A stretch of DNA of 25,155 nucleotides from a virus. The notes under the pieces were generated by a model. That model was not told where the DNA came from. It saw only the letters and a program-made list of their open reading frames with translations, and ran no database searches. The stretch spans positions 1 to 25,155 of the IMG/VR virus record IMGVR_UViG_3300042434_000001. One strand, written 5' to 3'. The translations under genes were made by a program, and so were the position numbers. Of this stretch, positions 1-8,013 are shown piece by piece; position 1 is the stretch's first letter; each line of letters starts with the position of its first letter.

Positions 1-109
1 GTTTTTGACAAGGTTCAGCATGGAAATTGTCTGGGTTTTGGCAAAAATAGCGATATTTCTCATCACAACCATGTAGCATAAAAGCTACAAATACAAGTAA
101 GTACTTCAT
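1..109 (-). CDS. Small phage lipoprotein (partial, runs off window)
   Basis: The protein starts at an ATG (107-109) and runs off the left edge after about 36 codons. It opens MKYLLVFVAFMLHGCDEKYR: a Lys, a hydrophobic stretch and a lipobox-like LHGC with the Cys at residue 15, so it is probably cut by signal peptidase II and anchored by lipid. The mature part is rich in aromatic, Asn and Cys residues (YFCQNPDNF). Its ATG overlaps the TGA of the preceding 51-aa gene by 4 nt (ATGA), implying translational coupling. Tiny outer-membrane lipoproteins next to inner-membrane phage proteins are often Rz1-type o-spanins, but this mature part is not proline-rich as classical Rz1 is, so the spanin role is an inference. 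The missing C-terminus prevents a firmer call. Confidence 0.7.
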   Translation of the reverse strand, partial: MKYLLVFVAFMLHGCDEKYRYFCQNPDNFHAEPCQK

Positions 110-261
110 TTACCAAGACCAACCTTTCCAAGTAGAAGATTGACAATTCTGTCAGACAGATCATCAGGTAAGAACTTCAGAAAACCCAAGAAATACAAAG
201 CCACTACCCCGTAAACGAAGATTTTTAGGCACAAGTCAAAGGTCTTCTGATACTCATTCAC
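106..261 (-). CDS. Small single-pass membrane protein, 51 aa
   Basis: A 51-aa ORF starting at GTG (259-261) that overlaps the TGA of the upstream 165-aa gene by 4 nt (GTGA) and whose own TGA overlaps the downstream lipoprotein ATG. The only ATG nearby is in another frame and stops quickly, so GTG is the supported start. Residues about 13-31 are hydrophobic and aromatic (IFVYGVVALYFLGFLKFL), consistent with one membrane span, followed by an acidic stretch (PDDLSD) and a short amphipathic tail. I do not recognise the family. Position inside a chain of coupled membrane-protein genes suggests a lysis or envelope role (holin, antiholin or spanin partner), which is inference only. Confidence 0.7.
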   Translation of the reverse strand: MNEYQKTFDLCLKIFVYGVVALYFLGFLKFLPDDLSDRIVNLLLGKVGLGK

Positions 262-755
262 CGACCACACCTTCTTGTTGCTTCACAGAATGTCATCAAC
301 TCATTTACGCCAACAAAGACTAGAAACAAAACAAAGAATATTCCACCTATTGCCAAACCAATCTCTAGTTGTTCTTGCTCTTTCTGTTTGGCTGCTTTCT
401 CTGCCTTCTTTAATGCACTTATCTCTTTGGCATCTGCCAAGTCCATCTCTGCTTGACGGGCTTTAATCTTTTGCCAAACGTCAATCTTGCCTGTTTGCAT
501 GAAGAGCATCTTTAACTCTTCCTCGAATGCTCTGGCTTGCTCTAATGCCATCTCAATCTGCAAAGCCGTACCCATGTTTGAACCCTTGCCAGACTGCTTG
601 GCTTGAAGCATGGCCTTGGTAGCTACACTTTTTGCATCAAATAGCTTACCAATCATGGGCGCAAGTGAGCCTAAGTCATTGGCAACATTAGCTGCCTTCT
701 TGACCATGCTGATTGCTGACTGTATGCCAGCTAGTGCCGTGATTGGATCAATCAT
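258..755 (-). CDS. Coiled-coil membrane protein, 165 aa, function unknown
   Basis: The N-terminal half (MIDPITALAGIQSAISMVKK...) is Ala/Lys-rich and helical. Residues about 60-130 form a charged, probably coiled-coil region (ALEQARAFEEELK, then ALKKAEKAAKQKEQEQLE). Residues about 133-151 are a single membrane span (IGLAIGGIFFVLFLVFVGV), and a short Cys-containing tail (FCEATRRCGR) follows. The ATG overlaps the TGA of the 50-aa gene upstream by 4 nt. A long coiled coil beside one membrane anchor recalls i-spanins (Rz-like), but here the anchor is C-terminal, the reverse of Rz, so orientation would differ. Proteins of this layout occur near the ends of structural operons in uncultured phages as hypotheticals. 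Coding status is strong; function is not established. Confidence 0.85.
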   Translation of the reverse strand: MIDPITALAGIQSAISMVKKAANVANDLGSLAPMIGKLFDAKSVATKAMLQAKQSGKGSNMGTALQIEMALEQARAFEEELKMLFMQTGKIDVWQKIKARQAEMDLADAKEISALKKAEKAAKQKEQEQLEIGLAIGGIFFVLFLVFVGVNELMTFCEATRRCGR

Positions 756-904
756 TTTTTCTCAACCTTTTGCCACTCAAGGCATACTACCTTTCGGTTG
801 TAAACATCACCTGTCCATGCCCATCTAACACAACGATATTCAGTTTTGTCTTTACTAGATGCCACCAATGTAAACAACATAGACAGCATCAGTAGCCATT
901 TCAC
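752..904 (-). CDS. Small secreted or anchored protein, 50 aa
   Basis: An ORF of 50 codons starts at GTG (902-904), overlapping the TGA of the 30-aa gene by 4 nt (GTGA) and ending in a TGA that overlaps the ATG of the 165-aa gene (ATGA). The product opens KWLLMLSMLFTLVASS after the initiator, a good signal peptide or membrane anchor with possible cleavage near residues 15-17. The mature part (YRCVRWAWTGDVYNRKVVCL) has two Cys (25 and 41) that could form a disulfide in the periplasm, and several Trp. The conserved coupling on both sides is the main evidence that it is real. An internal ATG at codon 6 is an alternative start but would shorten the signal. Family not recognised. Confidence 0.65.
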   Translation of the reverse strand: MKWLLMLSMLFTLVASSKDKTEYRCVRWAWTGDVYNRKVVCLEWQKVEKK

Positions 905-993
905 GGGTACGCCCAAACAATAATGTAGCTACAAAAGATGACAAAGCAAGTAATACAGACTGCCGCAATGATTGCTACAGTCCAATCTTTCAT
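901..993 (-). CDS. Micro-ORF: 30-aa transmembrane peptide
   Basis: A 30-codon ORF starts at ATG (991-993), one base after the TAA of the transglycosylase gene, and ends in a TGA shared with the GTG start of the next gene. The peptide (MKDWTVAIIAAVCITCFVIF then CSYIIVWAYP) is a nearly uninterrupted hydrophobic helix with one charged N-terminal patch and three Cys. Upstream, the end of the previous gene supplies a purine-rich AGGGAG-like stretch (1001-1008 on the complement is weak), and reinitiation after the adjacent stop is also possible. Size and layout would fit a pinholin-like or accessory membrane peptide, but no family is recognised. Confidence rests on position and composition. Confidence 0.55.
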   Translation of the reverse strand: MKDWTVAIIAAVCITCFVIFCSYIIVWAYP

Positions 994-994
994 G

Positions 995-3196
995 TTATCT
1001 AGGGAGCAAGAAACGATCAGCATCATACTGAGGCATCTGTCCTAACCCATAGTTTAGCAATGGATTGGAAGTTATTTGATTCAGTAGTCCTGGCGCTTGT
1101 GGTTGTGAGCTAGGCAACATATTACGTTGGAACATTGGTGATACTGCAACAGAACGCAATGTAGGTCTTGTAGCCGCACTCAACAAAACAGCAGGATTTC
1201 CAGATGCTGCACTAGCAATACCTGCGGTTCCAATATCCAATGGACTAAAGCCAGGAACACTACCAATCCTTGCAACATTTTGGAATGCAGTTGGATATGC
1301 ACCTGCAGCATTTGCCAGATTTTGAAGTTCAGCAGGAACAATCTTGCCAGTAGCGGCTCTTTGGCCTAATACAGCTCCTGATACATTTCCAGTAGCGGCA
1401 TTTAAAGCTTTTTCAATCGTATAACTTTTAGCAATGTCTTGACGAGCTTGTTTAAAGTTTGTCATTACATCAGGTTGATTAAAGTTTTTAAGATTACGTT
1501 CTGCAAGTGCTTCAAGTTGTTGGGCAGCAAACTTTTGCGCTCTACCAAGATCTTTGTCTCTAGCATTAGCAAGAGGTGATGAGTTTGTTTGTGCGCTATC
1601 TCTAAGTCGTTTAATTGACTCAACCAACTCATCCCCGTTAAAGTTCATTTGCTTTAAATTATTTAACAGTTTTAATTCTGACGATACATCTAAAGCCTTC
1701 ATGTTTTGCAGTCTAGATGTCTCTTTATTAAGTTCTGCAAAAAACGACTTGTCTGCGTAATATGTTGGATTAGCTCTTAAAGCATCGTATGCCAAACCTT
1801 TTTCGGCTCTAAATTGCTGTAACACTTGTGGTGTTATTTCAACATCAGGAGCAAGGTTTAAAGCTTTACGAGCTTGTTCGTTAACCAATTGCTGATTCTT
1901 AACAGAAGCAATTTGGCTTGTTTGTTGTTTGCCAGAAATACCTTCAATGATTCTATTTAGCATTGATGGATTAACTTGCGTTGGAGGCAATGTAGCGCCT
2001 TCAGCAATAGCACGTTCAGCAACCAATTGAGCTTGAGTTAAATTGGCTGGCCTTTTGGGGGTAGTCAATCCACTAACAGTAGCAGTTGGCAATGTCATTA
2101 ATGCACCAGCAGTAATTTCATTTGCTAGTTGCATAGGATTAATAGTGCCAGTATCTGCGGCTTGTTGGGCAGCAGATGTTATTCCAGCAGTAGTTGATCC
2201 AGTTAAAACATTCTGAGCTAAAGCAGCAGTTCTAGGTGCGGCTTTAGCAAATGATGCGGGAGTACCAGCAATAAGAGATTTTTGCAAACCACCAGGCAAC
2301 AATAAATTTACAGGATCAAGTAAACCAGTACCCATGCCACCAACAAGCAGTCCTGGGCGCTCTGTAGCCACGTTATAAGTGCCTTTTAGAATGTCAGTTA
2401 ATGATGGTGTTGGACCTAAAGTAGGTTGTTCTTTAGTGCGATCTATGCCAAGGTATTCATCAGACAAGCCAAGCGCACTCAAACCACCTTTAATGCCTTG
2501 AGACATTAAATTAGCAGTACCAGTAATTAAATTTCCAGTAGTAGTCTTTCCACGAAATACATCTAATGGGTTAAAACTTGCGGCAACATCTTGCTGAAAC
2601 TGAGTTCTAGGCTGAAAGGCTTGTTGTCTAACACTCTGCATGAACTCAGCAGGACTAGGGGCAACTTGTGTTTGTTGTACTTGTTGTTTAACTTGTGTTT
2701 GTGAACCAGTAAATGGCACAAAATCATCAGCACCTACAGTTTGAGTAGGCGCTTGAGTTGTTGAACCTTGTCCGAAAGGAACAAACTCATCATCAGTTGT
2801 AGATTTAGCCATAAAGTTTTTAACCTTTTGAACATAGTTTTGTGTTTCTTTAAATGGTGGAATACCGCCATACTTGTCTACATTACCCAACCCTGCGTTA
2901 TATGCAGCAAGAACTAAATCTGGGTTATCGTATCTTTGTGATAACTGGCTTAGATACTTAACACCACCTCGGATGTTATCTTTCCATTCCATCCTGTTAA
3001 CGCCAAGATCTTTGGCAGTAGTGGCCATCAACTGCATAGGACCATAGGCACGATCACCAGTTTTAGTCTTCGGCCCAATGGCATTAAAAGCACCACCAGA
3101 CTCTGTATCAACCACGCCCTGTACTAACGAAAGAGGAACACCTTGGCGCTCTGCCTCTTGAGCAGCAAAAGCAAAGATTTCGTCTTTAGTCGCCAT
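995..3196 (-). CDS. Virion transglycosylase / internal ejection protein, 733 aa
   Basis: Residues 1-125 form a lytic transglycosylase SLT domain: the catalytic Glu is E32 in DTESGG, followed by YGPMQLM (51-57), and AAYNAG at 97-102, with a final Tyr-containing NYVQKV. This cuts peptidoglycan glycan strands. The rest is a long Gln/Ala/Thr-rich region with two copies of a short DDxFVPF motif (about 135-163) and hydrophobic Ala/Gly stretches (about 285-370) that could interact with membranes. An SLT domain fused to a large structural chain is typical of phage internal virion proteins (as in T7 gp16) that open the cell wall during DNA entry, rather than of free endolysins. Its ATG overlaps the TAA of the 513-aa gene by one base (TAATG), so the two are translated in tandem. 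Confidence 0.88.
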   Translation of the reverse strand: MATKDEIFAFAAQEAERQGVPLSLVQGVVDTESGGAFNAIGPKTKTGDRAYGPMQLMATTAKDLGVNRMEWKDNIRGGVKYLSQLSQRYDNPDLVLAAYNAGLGNVDKYGGIPPFKETQNYVQKVKNFMAKSTTDDEFVPFGQGSTTQAPTQTVGADDFVPFTGSQTQVKQQVQQTQVAPSPAEFMQSVRQQAFQPRTQFQQDVAASFNPLDVFRGKTTTGNLITGTANLMSQGIKGGLSALGLSDEYLGIDRTKEQPTLGPTPSLTDILKGTYNVATERPGLLVGGMGTGLLDPVNLLLPGGLQKSLIAGTPASFAKAAPRTAALAQNVLTGSTTAGITSAAQQAADTGTINPMQLANEITAGALMTLPTATVSGLTTPKRPANLTQAQLVAERAIAEGATLPPTQVNPSMLNRIIEGISGKQQTSQIASVKNQQLVNEQARKALNLAPDVEITPQVLQQFRAEKGLAYDALRANPTYYADKSFFAELNKETSRLQNMKALDVSSELKLLNNLKQMNFNGDELVESIKRLRDSAQTNSSPLANARDKDLGRAQKFAAQQLEALAERNLKNFNQPDVMTNFKQARQDIAKSYTIEKALNAATGNVSGAVLGQRAATGKIVPAELQNLANAAGAYPTAFQNVARIGSVPGFSPLDIGTAGIASAASGNPAVLLSAATRPTLRSVAVSPMFQRNMLPSSQPQAPGLLNQITSNPLLNYGLGQMPQYDADRFLLPR

Positions 3197-4737
3197 TATT
3201 GACCTATGCGATAGATTGAGCCATCAGGACGTTTAATTTGAAACTCACCTGATTTTTTACCAGTACCAAATGTAAATCCTGCGGGAAGCACAGGCTTTCC
3301 TTGAGCGCCACCTTGACTCCAAGCATTAACTTGTTCAGTAAGGAACTGGTTAAATTTTGGATGAGCAAAAATTGGTTTATTTTCTGGAGAATTTTGCCAT
3401 GCTGTGCTTATCTTGCCAGGATCACCTTTATAGGCTTCAACAAACTGATTTTTAGCAACGTCTTTATCAGCAAGTGCAACCTCAAAGGCGGCAGCCATTC
3501 TTGTTGAAGAAGCAGGATCTGTTATAGATGCGTAGCTTTTCTCAATCGTTGTAGCGTCTAAGTTACTGGCAGCACCTTTTTGCATTGCAGTCTTTTCTAA
3601 CTGTGCTGTCTTAATCATCTGAGTCATGCGGGTTACATCAGTAATGTCCTGCTCAAATAACTTTCCAACACCTGGAATTGCATTCATGTATCCATAAACA
3701 CCTGCTTGCAGACCAGTTAATTTATTGTTGTTAACTTGTGTTGCAAGATCATACAATTGTTCAGCGGCAATCTTACGTCCACTAGCACTATTTGCAGACT
3801 CTAGGCTGTTCTTAGAGAAATCTAAGAATCGAGCATTGGTTGCGGTATCTAGTGTTGCTTGAGCAGGAGAAACTTTGGCTACTGCACCAATAGGTGCGCC
3901 ACCAGTTGTTACTCCAGCTTGACCTGTTGTTGGACGCTGAGTAAGCAATGCAGATCTAGGAACAAAATATTCTGTTCCATCTGCACCAACAACTCGCTCA
4001 ACTTGACCACTAGCTTGAGCAATAGCTTTAGCAGATTCAATTTCTCCAACCGCAGCTGGACCACCAGGTATTGATCTTTGAACAAAACCACCACCTTGCA
4101 ATGGAACAAGCATAGTATTTGCAGATACTTCAGGAGGAGTAGACTGAATCCTAGCTTGCATACCTCCGACAACTGGCCTTGACTCATATAAACCTGTTGC
4201 AGCATTAAGTTGAGTTTGAACCAAATCTTTTTGTGATGGCAAGCCACGAATGATTTGCATATTAGGGTTCATCAACAAGTCGCCTTGAACTCTTGGTTGC
4301 AACGCAGTAATAGTTTCACGCATACCGCTTTGAGCAGCAGTAGGCAATGCCAATACATCTTGCAAAGCATTTTGTATATTAAATGGCAAACCTTGCGCTC
4401 TAGCACCTTTAATTTGCTCTTGTTGAGCCAATTGATCTGGCGTAACAGGACCCACGTACTCAGGGTTAGCTTCTTGGAATTTAGTAGGAGTGTACCTAGC
4501 TCGGAAACCCTCTAAAGCGGCTTGATCTGCTTGAGCTTGTTGGCTCTTACGCAACATATCTTGCATTGAGATTGCAGTAGCGGGGATGTCTGATGCTGAC
4601 TTAAAGCCAACACCAGGATCACCACTTAACAAACTACCCAACAAGAACTGTTGAGTGGCTTGCTTTTGCATTGATTCTTTGTCAGCAGCAGACAAGCCCG
4701 TCAATGCAGCATCAGATAACAACCCAATATTAAACAT
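3196..4737 (-). CDS. Putative internal virion / ejection protein, 513 aa
   Basis: A long soluble protein rich in Gln, Ala and Ser with no obvious catalytic motif. Residues about 1-75 are helical (SAADKESMQKQATQQFLLGS); the middle is low-complexity and Gly/Pro-rich; residues about 300-430 look helical (EQLYDLATQVNNNKL..., KTAQLEKTAMQKGAASNLDA); the C-terminus is a compact basic tail. The start is supported by AAGGAATTTAT just before ATG. It lies between the 428-aa Ala/Gln-rich protein and the SLT protein, the position where podoviruses encode DNA-ejection proteins. By context I infer a virion internal or ejection protein, but I do not recognise the sequence as a named family. A tail-associated structural role is the alternative. 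Confidence 0.75.
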   Translation of the reverse strand: MFNIGLLSDAALTGLSAADKESMQKQATQQFLLGSLLSGDPGVGFKSASDIPATAISMQDMLRKSQQAQADQAALEGFRARYTPTKFQEANPEYVGPVTPDQLAQQEQIKGARAQGLPFNIQNALQDVLALPTAAQSGMRETITALQPRVQGDLLMNPNMQIIRGLPSQKDLVQTQLNAATGLYESRPVVGGMQARIQSTPPEVSANTMLVPLQGGGFVQRSIPGGPAAVGEIESAKAIAQASGQVERVVGADGTEYFVPRSALLTQRPTTGQAGVTTGGAPIGAVAKVSPAQATLDTATNARFLDFSKNSLESANSASGRKIAAEQLYDLATQVNNNKLTGLQAGVYGYMNAIPGVGKLFEQDITDVTRMTQMIKTAQLEKTAMQKGAASNLDATTIEKSYASITDPASSTRMAAAFEVALADKDVAKNQFVEAYKGDPGKISTAWQNSPENKPIFAHPKFNQFLTEQVNAWSQGGAQGKPVLPAGFTFGTGKKSGEFQIKRPDGSIYRIGQ

Positions 4738-4746
4738 ATAAATTCC

Positions 4747-6033
4747 TTATCTGAATAGACCAAATAAACCTTGGCCTGATGAAGAGGTTTGTTGCATACC
4801 AGAGCCACCACCAACATTGATACCCAATGCTTGATTGAGAATCTGTTGTTGCTCCAAAGGCAGATTGCGGATTGCATCCAACTGTTGTTGAGTGAAACCT
4901 TGTTGCAACAAACCCTGATCTCGCAACTGGTTTGCCTGTCCAAAGCCAAGGTTTTGCAAGTTAGTAGCGGCACTAGCAAGTTGACCACCAGCAGTAGTTC
5001 TTTGTTGATTAGCTTGCAAACCTGCTTGTTGATTAGCTAAGTAAGATTGCAACTGATTCTGAGCATTAGCCAAAGCCGCAGCATTCTGAGCAGAAGCACC
5101 AAACTGACCTGCTTGATTGGCAGCAGCCTGATTAGCCAATGCTATTTGTTGAAGGTTTTGAGTATTAAGTTGTCCAGTAGACACATCAACACCTTGATTA
5201 GCCAAAGATGCACGTAAAGCCGCATCTTGATTAGCCAAACCAAATTGACCTGACAAAGCTAATGCCTGTTGAGTTGTAGCCAAGTCTTTAGCTTGATTCA
5301 ACTGTTGTGCTTGCATCATGCGACCAAGATCAGCCTCAGAAATCTGTTGAGCATTTTGATAAGCAGCAGCATTCTGTTGAGCAAGTAATCGAGCCGCATT
5401 CTCACCATAAGCACGATTAGTCTCTGCTTCTGCAACACCTTGGCGTGAACCACCAAAGGCTTTAGCAGCAGTAGCTTGGGCAGAAGTCTTAACTTGCTCT
5501 AGTTGTCTAGAACGCTCCAAATCCTGCAAACTTTGCTCAGTAACCGCCTTAGTATAAGGATTCATGTACGCTTGAATATTCTGATTCAAGAATGATGCTG
5601 GCGTAACATCACGAATGTTTGCACTAGCCGATGGAGCAAGAGATCCAAAAGCTTCTCTTGCAACTTGAGAACCAGTAACACCTGCGGCATTTACATTCTG
5701 AATACTGCCACGATTTAGTTGGGCGGCTTGTGCTTGAGCAGGGGTGTAGCCTTGTGCAATAGCATTCTGATATTGAACATTCTGTGGCTGATATTGACCG
5801 CCTTGCTTTAATATATTGGCGGCATCAGTAGCATACAAACTAGCCGCACTAGTTGGGCTTGCATATAAGCGGTTTAGTGCAAAAGCCTGTTCTTGGTCAG
5901 GAGTAAATCCTGCAAACTGACGGGCTTGTAATCCACTCGCAGTGCCTTGAGCGCCTTGATAGTTTTGTAGAAATAGATCCCGCAATGCAGGGTCTAATTG
6001 CTGTTGACTTTCGCTTGAGCCGCCTAGAGACAT
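4747..6033 (-). CDS. Ala/Gln-rich structural or ejection protein, 428 aa
   Basis: I place the start at the ATG at 6031-6033 (MSLGGSSESQQQLDPALRDL) because a strong Shine-Dalgarno AAGGGGAAT sits just upstream and the previous gene stops one base away; the longer reading frame to 6069 would overlap that gene. The protein is extremely rich in Ala, Gln and Asn, with a possible head region (residues 1-60, QLDPALRDLFLQNYQ), a conserved-looking stretch near MNPYTKAV and KAFGGSRQGVAEAETN (about 165-215), then a long helical Ala/Gln region and a Gly-rich C-terminus. Proteins with the NPYT...FGGSRQGV signature occur in many uncultured podovirus-like genomes as hypothetical structural proteins. Together with the two following genes it probably forms the internal protein set. 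Confidence 0.78.
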   Translation of the reverse strand: MSLGGSSESQQQLDPALRDLFLQNYQGAQGTASGLQARQFAGFTPDQEQAFALNRLYASPTSAASLYATDAANILKQGGQYQPQNVQYQNAIAQGYTPAQAQAAQLNRGSIQNVNAAGVTGSQVAREAFGSLAPSASANIRDVTPASFLNQNIQAYMNPYTKAVTEQSLQDLERSRQLEQVKTSAQATAAKAFGGSRQGVAEAETNRAYGENAARLLAQQNAAAYQNAQQISEADLGRMMQAQQLNQAKDLATTQQALALSGQFGLANQDAALRASLANQGVDVSTGQLNTQNLQQIALANQAAANQAGQFGASAQNAAALANAQNQLQSYLANQQAGLQANQQRTTAGGQLASAATNLQNLGFGQANQLRDQGLLQQGFTQQQLDAIRNLPLEQQQILNQALGINVGGGSGMQQTSSSGQGLFGLFR

Positions 6034-6034
6034 A

Positions 6035-6505
6035 TTATTCCCCTTGTATCCATTTAATTGCATCATCATGTGAGGTGAAATACCGCCACATTTCCGTACT
6101 AGTTTCTCTCATTGCTTCTTGTCCTCTAAGCAATAAGACTATCATTGGTGCTATTTGTAATGAAATAATACGCAATGTGAGCGCATAGGCTCTGTCATTG
6201 GCATTACCACTTTCAAGTTCTACAGAGTCTTGCCAAGCATTTATACTCTGAATCACTAAAGGCATTAGAAACGCCCTATTTTGATTAAAGAACTCATTTG
6301 TAGGTAGCGTCACCAGTGCGTTCCAAAAGACAGCATCTATCTCTTTACGACTAGGCTCTTTATCTTTATCTACTAAGTCATCCCATAACTCAGCAATACT
6401 TGATAAAGCGACTAAAAAGTCTACAGCACTCTGGTTGCCACCAAACCATTCTAACAGTTTGGCATTCCTTATTTCACGCCAATCTTGACTATCGTGATCT
6501 ATCAT
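6035..6505 (-). CDS. Conserved-looking phage hypothetical protein, 156 aa
   Basis: A soluble helical protein (MIDHDSQDWREIRNAKLLEW) with many Trp, Glu and Asp residues in its first 60 positions and a more hydrophobic segment near residues 110-128 (LTLRIISLQIAPMIVLLL) that may be a buried helix or a membrane segment. It sits between the 491-aa putative tail hub gene and the Ala/Gln-rich protein. The ribosome site is weak (AAGTGA about 11 nt before ATG), suggesting low expression compared with its neighbours. It could be a chaperone or assembly factor rather than an abundant virion part; that is a guess from size and position. No family recognised. Confidence 0.72.
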   Translation of the reverse strand: MIDHDSQDWREIRNAKLLEWFGGNQSAVDFLVALSSIAELWDDLVDKDKEPSRKEIDAVFWNALVTLPTNEFFNQNRAFLMPLVIQSINAWQDSVELESGNANDRAYALTLRIISLQIAPMIVLLLRGQEAMRETSTEMWRYFTSHDDAIKWIQGE

Positions 6506-6533
6506 ATTATTAATTCACTTAAATTGCTAGTTT

Positions 6534-8009
6534 TTAACGCAAACCACCCATTTTCCCATCAAATCTGATAATGCCAACACGCCAATTAGCGTTTCTAGCA
6601 CCCTCAATTTTGACCGCTATTTGCCTACCAGTTAAGCGTAAAGAAGTTGGGTTTGCCATTGAATATGGGCCATAGGAATATTCAGTACTTGTTGGGTAAA
6701 ACTTAGTGCTAAACCTAGCCTGTACATCACCCAAAGTATTCTCATCAGGAATCATCCCAGTAAGGCTTAGAACACGATCACCCGCACCTAACTCTACTGG
6801 TCCAGACTCAGCAAACAATGTTTGTGAATCATAGGCAAAGCCAACTTCATGTTCATAAACGTAGCCATCAGTTGAAACCATCAATGGATTGGCAAAGATA
6901 CCTTGGTCTGTTCCACAAGTTCTAGCCAAAGTGCCAACAGCCCAATGACCTTCCCTGTAGTTGTAAGACACATAAGAATCTACTTCATTGCTTGTAGCAC
7001 TTGGGTAAAACCACCAAATCTCACCAAAAGCAGAGTTATGTACGGCATAAATCTTAGAAGATTGGGTGTAGTTAATGTTGTTAAAAACAAAGTCGCCAAC
7101 ATCAGAAACCAATGGCTTTACAAAACCATCATATATCCAGAACCCAGACCTAGACATCCATAGACAAGAGTTATCTGTAACCGCTGCGGCTTGCTTGGAT
7201 ATAACACCACATCCAGTTCCAACTCTGTCAAAACTGTAGATATAAGGTGGGCCAATATAGGTTGCAGTATGTACGTCTACATCTGTAAAGATAATAGTTA
7301 ATCCACGTATTCTTTTGGCACATTGCAAAGAACCAATAGTTGTCAGTTCAAAGTCACCCGCTTGGTTAGTGGCGGCAGCAGTCCAAATAGTATTGTTTTC
7401 CTGATCTGACCAAGAAATCTTCCTTGGATTACCACCTGCTCCAAGCGCAAATAAGAATCGTTCTTGAGTAGTTATTAACCCAACACATGAAATTGGAGCA
7501 TTTGTAATGGCAGCCGCATCATTGGCGGTGTTTAACTGCCACTCAAGCAGTCTTCCATCAGCAGTTGAGCAACCCACCAAGTACTCACCCCATGTGTCCA
7601 AAGACCATGTTGTAGCGGGAGTAATTGATCCCAAATCGGGACGTGCAACACCATAAGCAAAATTGCCATAAGTACTGTAGCCATAGCCAAGCTTCTGAAT
7701 GGCATCTGCGCTACCAACAACCAAATCTGTTGGGGTGATGTCTGTCAGAGTACCCGCTTCATTCATAGCGTAAAACTTTGAGTGTGTACCGATACCAATA
7801 CGTCTGTTTCCAGAATTGTCTTTCCAGTTAATCAATCCTCTGGCTAAACCAGTAAGTTGTGCAGAAGCACGTTTACGCCATCCACCCACAGGGCGAATAG
7901 TATTTTCAAACCAACGAACTAAATTGGAATTATTCCACCTACCTTTGGATTGGTATTCTGTGCCATTTTTGTAGACACCAGGCGGTATTTGTAGTGGTAT
8001 GTATGCCAT
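6534..8009 (-). CDS. Putative tail hub / stabilisation protein, 491 aa
   Basis: The N-terminus (IPPGVYKNGTEYQSKGRWNN, then LVRWFENTIRPVGGWRKR) is a signature seen in many podovirus-like genomes at the tail-tube position. The remainder is beta-rich with repeating short segments around Trp and Gly (GLINWKDNSGNRRIGIG, TWSLDTWGEYLVGC, RKISWSDQENNTIW), consistent with a beta-propeller as found in short-tail nozzle or P22 gp10-type tail accessory proteins. Length (491 aa) is close to P22 gp10 (about 470). I infer that it extends the portal-adaptor channel in the short tail. The function rests on fold-like repetition and context, not on a catalytic motif. ATG at 8007-8009 follows the previous stop by 4 nt. 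Confidence 0.7.
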   Translation of the reverse strand: MAYIPLQIPPGVYKNGTEYQSKGRWNNSNLVRWFENTIRPVGGWRKRASAQLTGLARGLINWKDNSGNRRIGIGTHSKFYAMNEAGTLTDITPTDLVVGSADAIQKLGYGYSTYGNFAYGVARPDLGSITPATTWSLDTWGEYLVGCSTADGRLLEWQLNTANDAAAITNAPISCVGLITTQERFLFALGAGGNPRKISWSDQENNTIWTAAATNQAGDFELTTIGSLQCAKRIRGLTIIFTDVDVHTATYIGPPYIYSFDRVGTGCGVISKQAAAVTDNSCLWMSRSGFWIYDGFVKPLVSDVGDFVFNNINYTQSSKIYAVHNSAFGEIWWFYPSATSNEVDSYVSYNYREGHWAVGTLARTCGTDQGIFANPLMVSTDGYVYEHEVGFAYDSQTLFAESGPVELGAGDRVLSLTGMIPDENTLGDVQARFSTKFYPTSTEYSYGPYSMANPTSLRLTGRQIAVKIEGARNANWRVGIIRFDGKMGGLR

Positions 8010-8013
8010 ATAT

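Noticed and set aside
3909-4247. A 112-aa Leu-rich minus-strand frame inside the 513-aa gene
   Set aside because: It is a shifted frame of the supported gene; Leu richness comes from the Gln/Ala-rich codons read out of frame.
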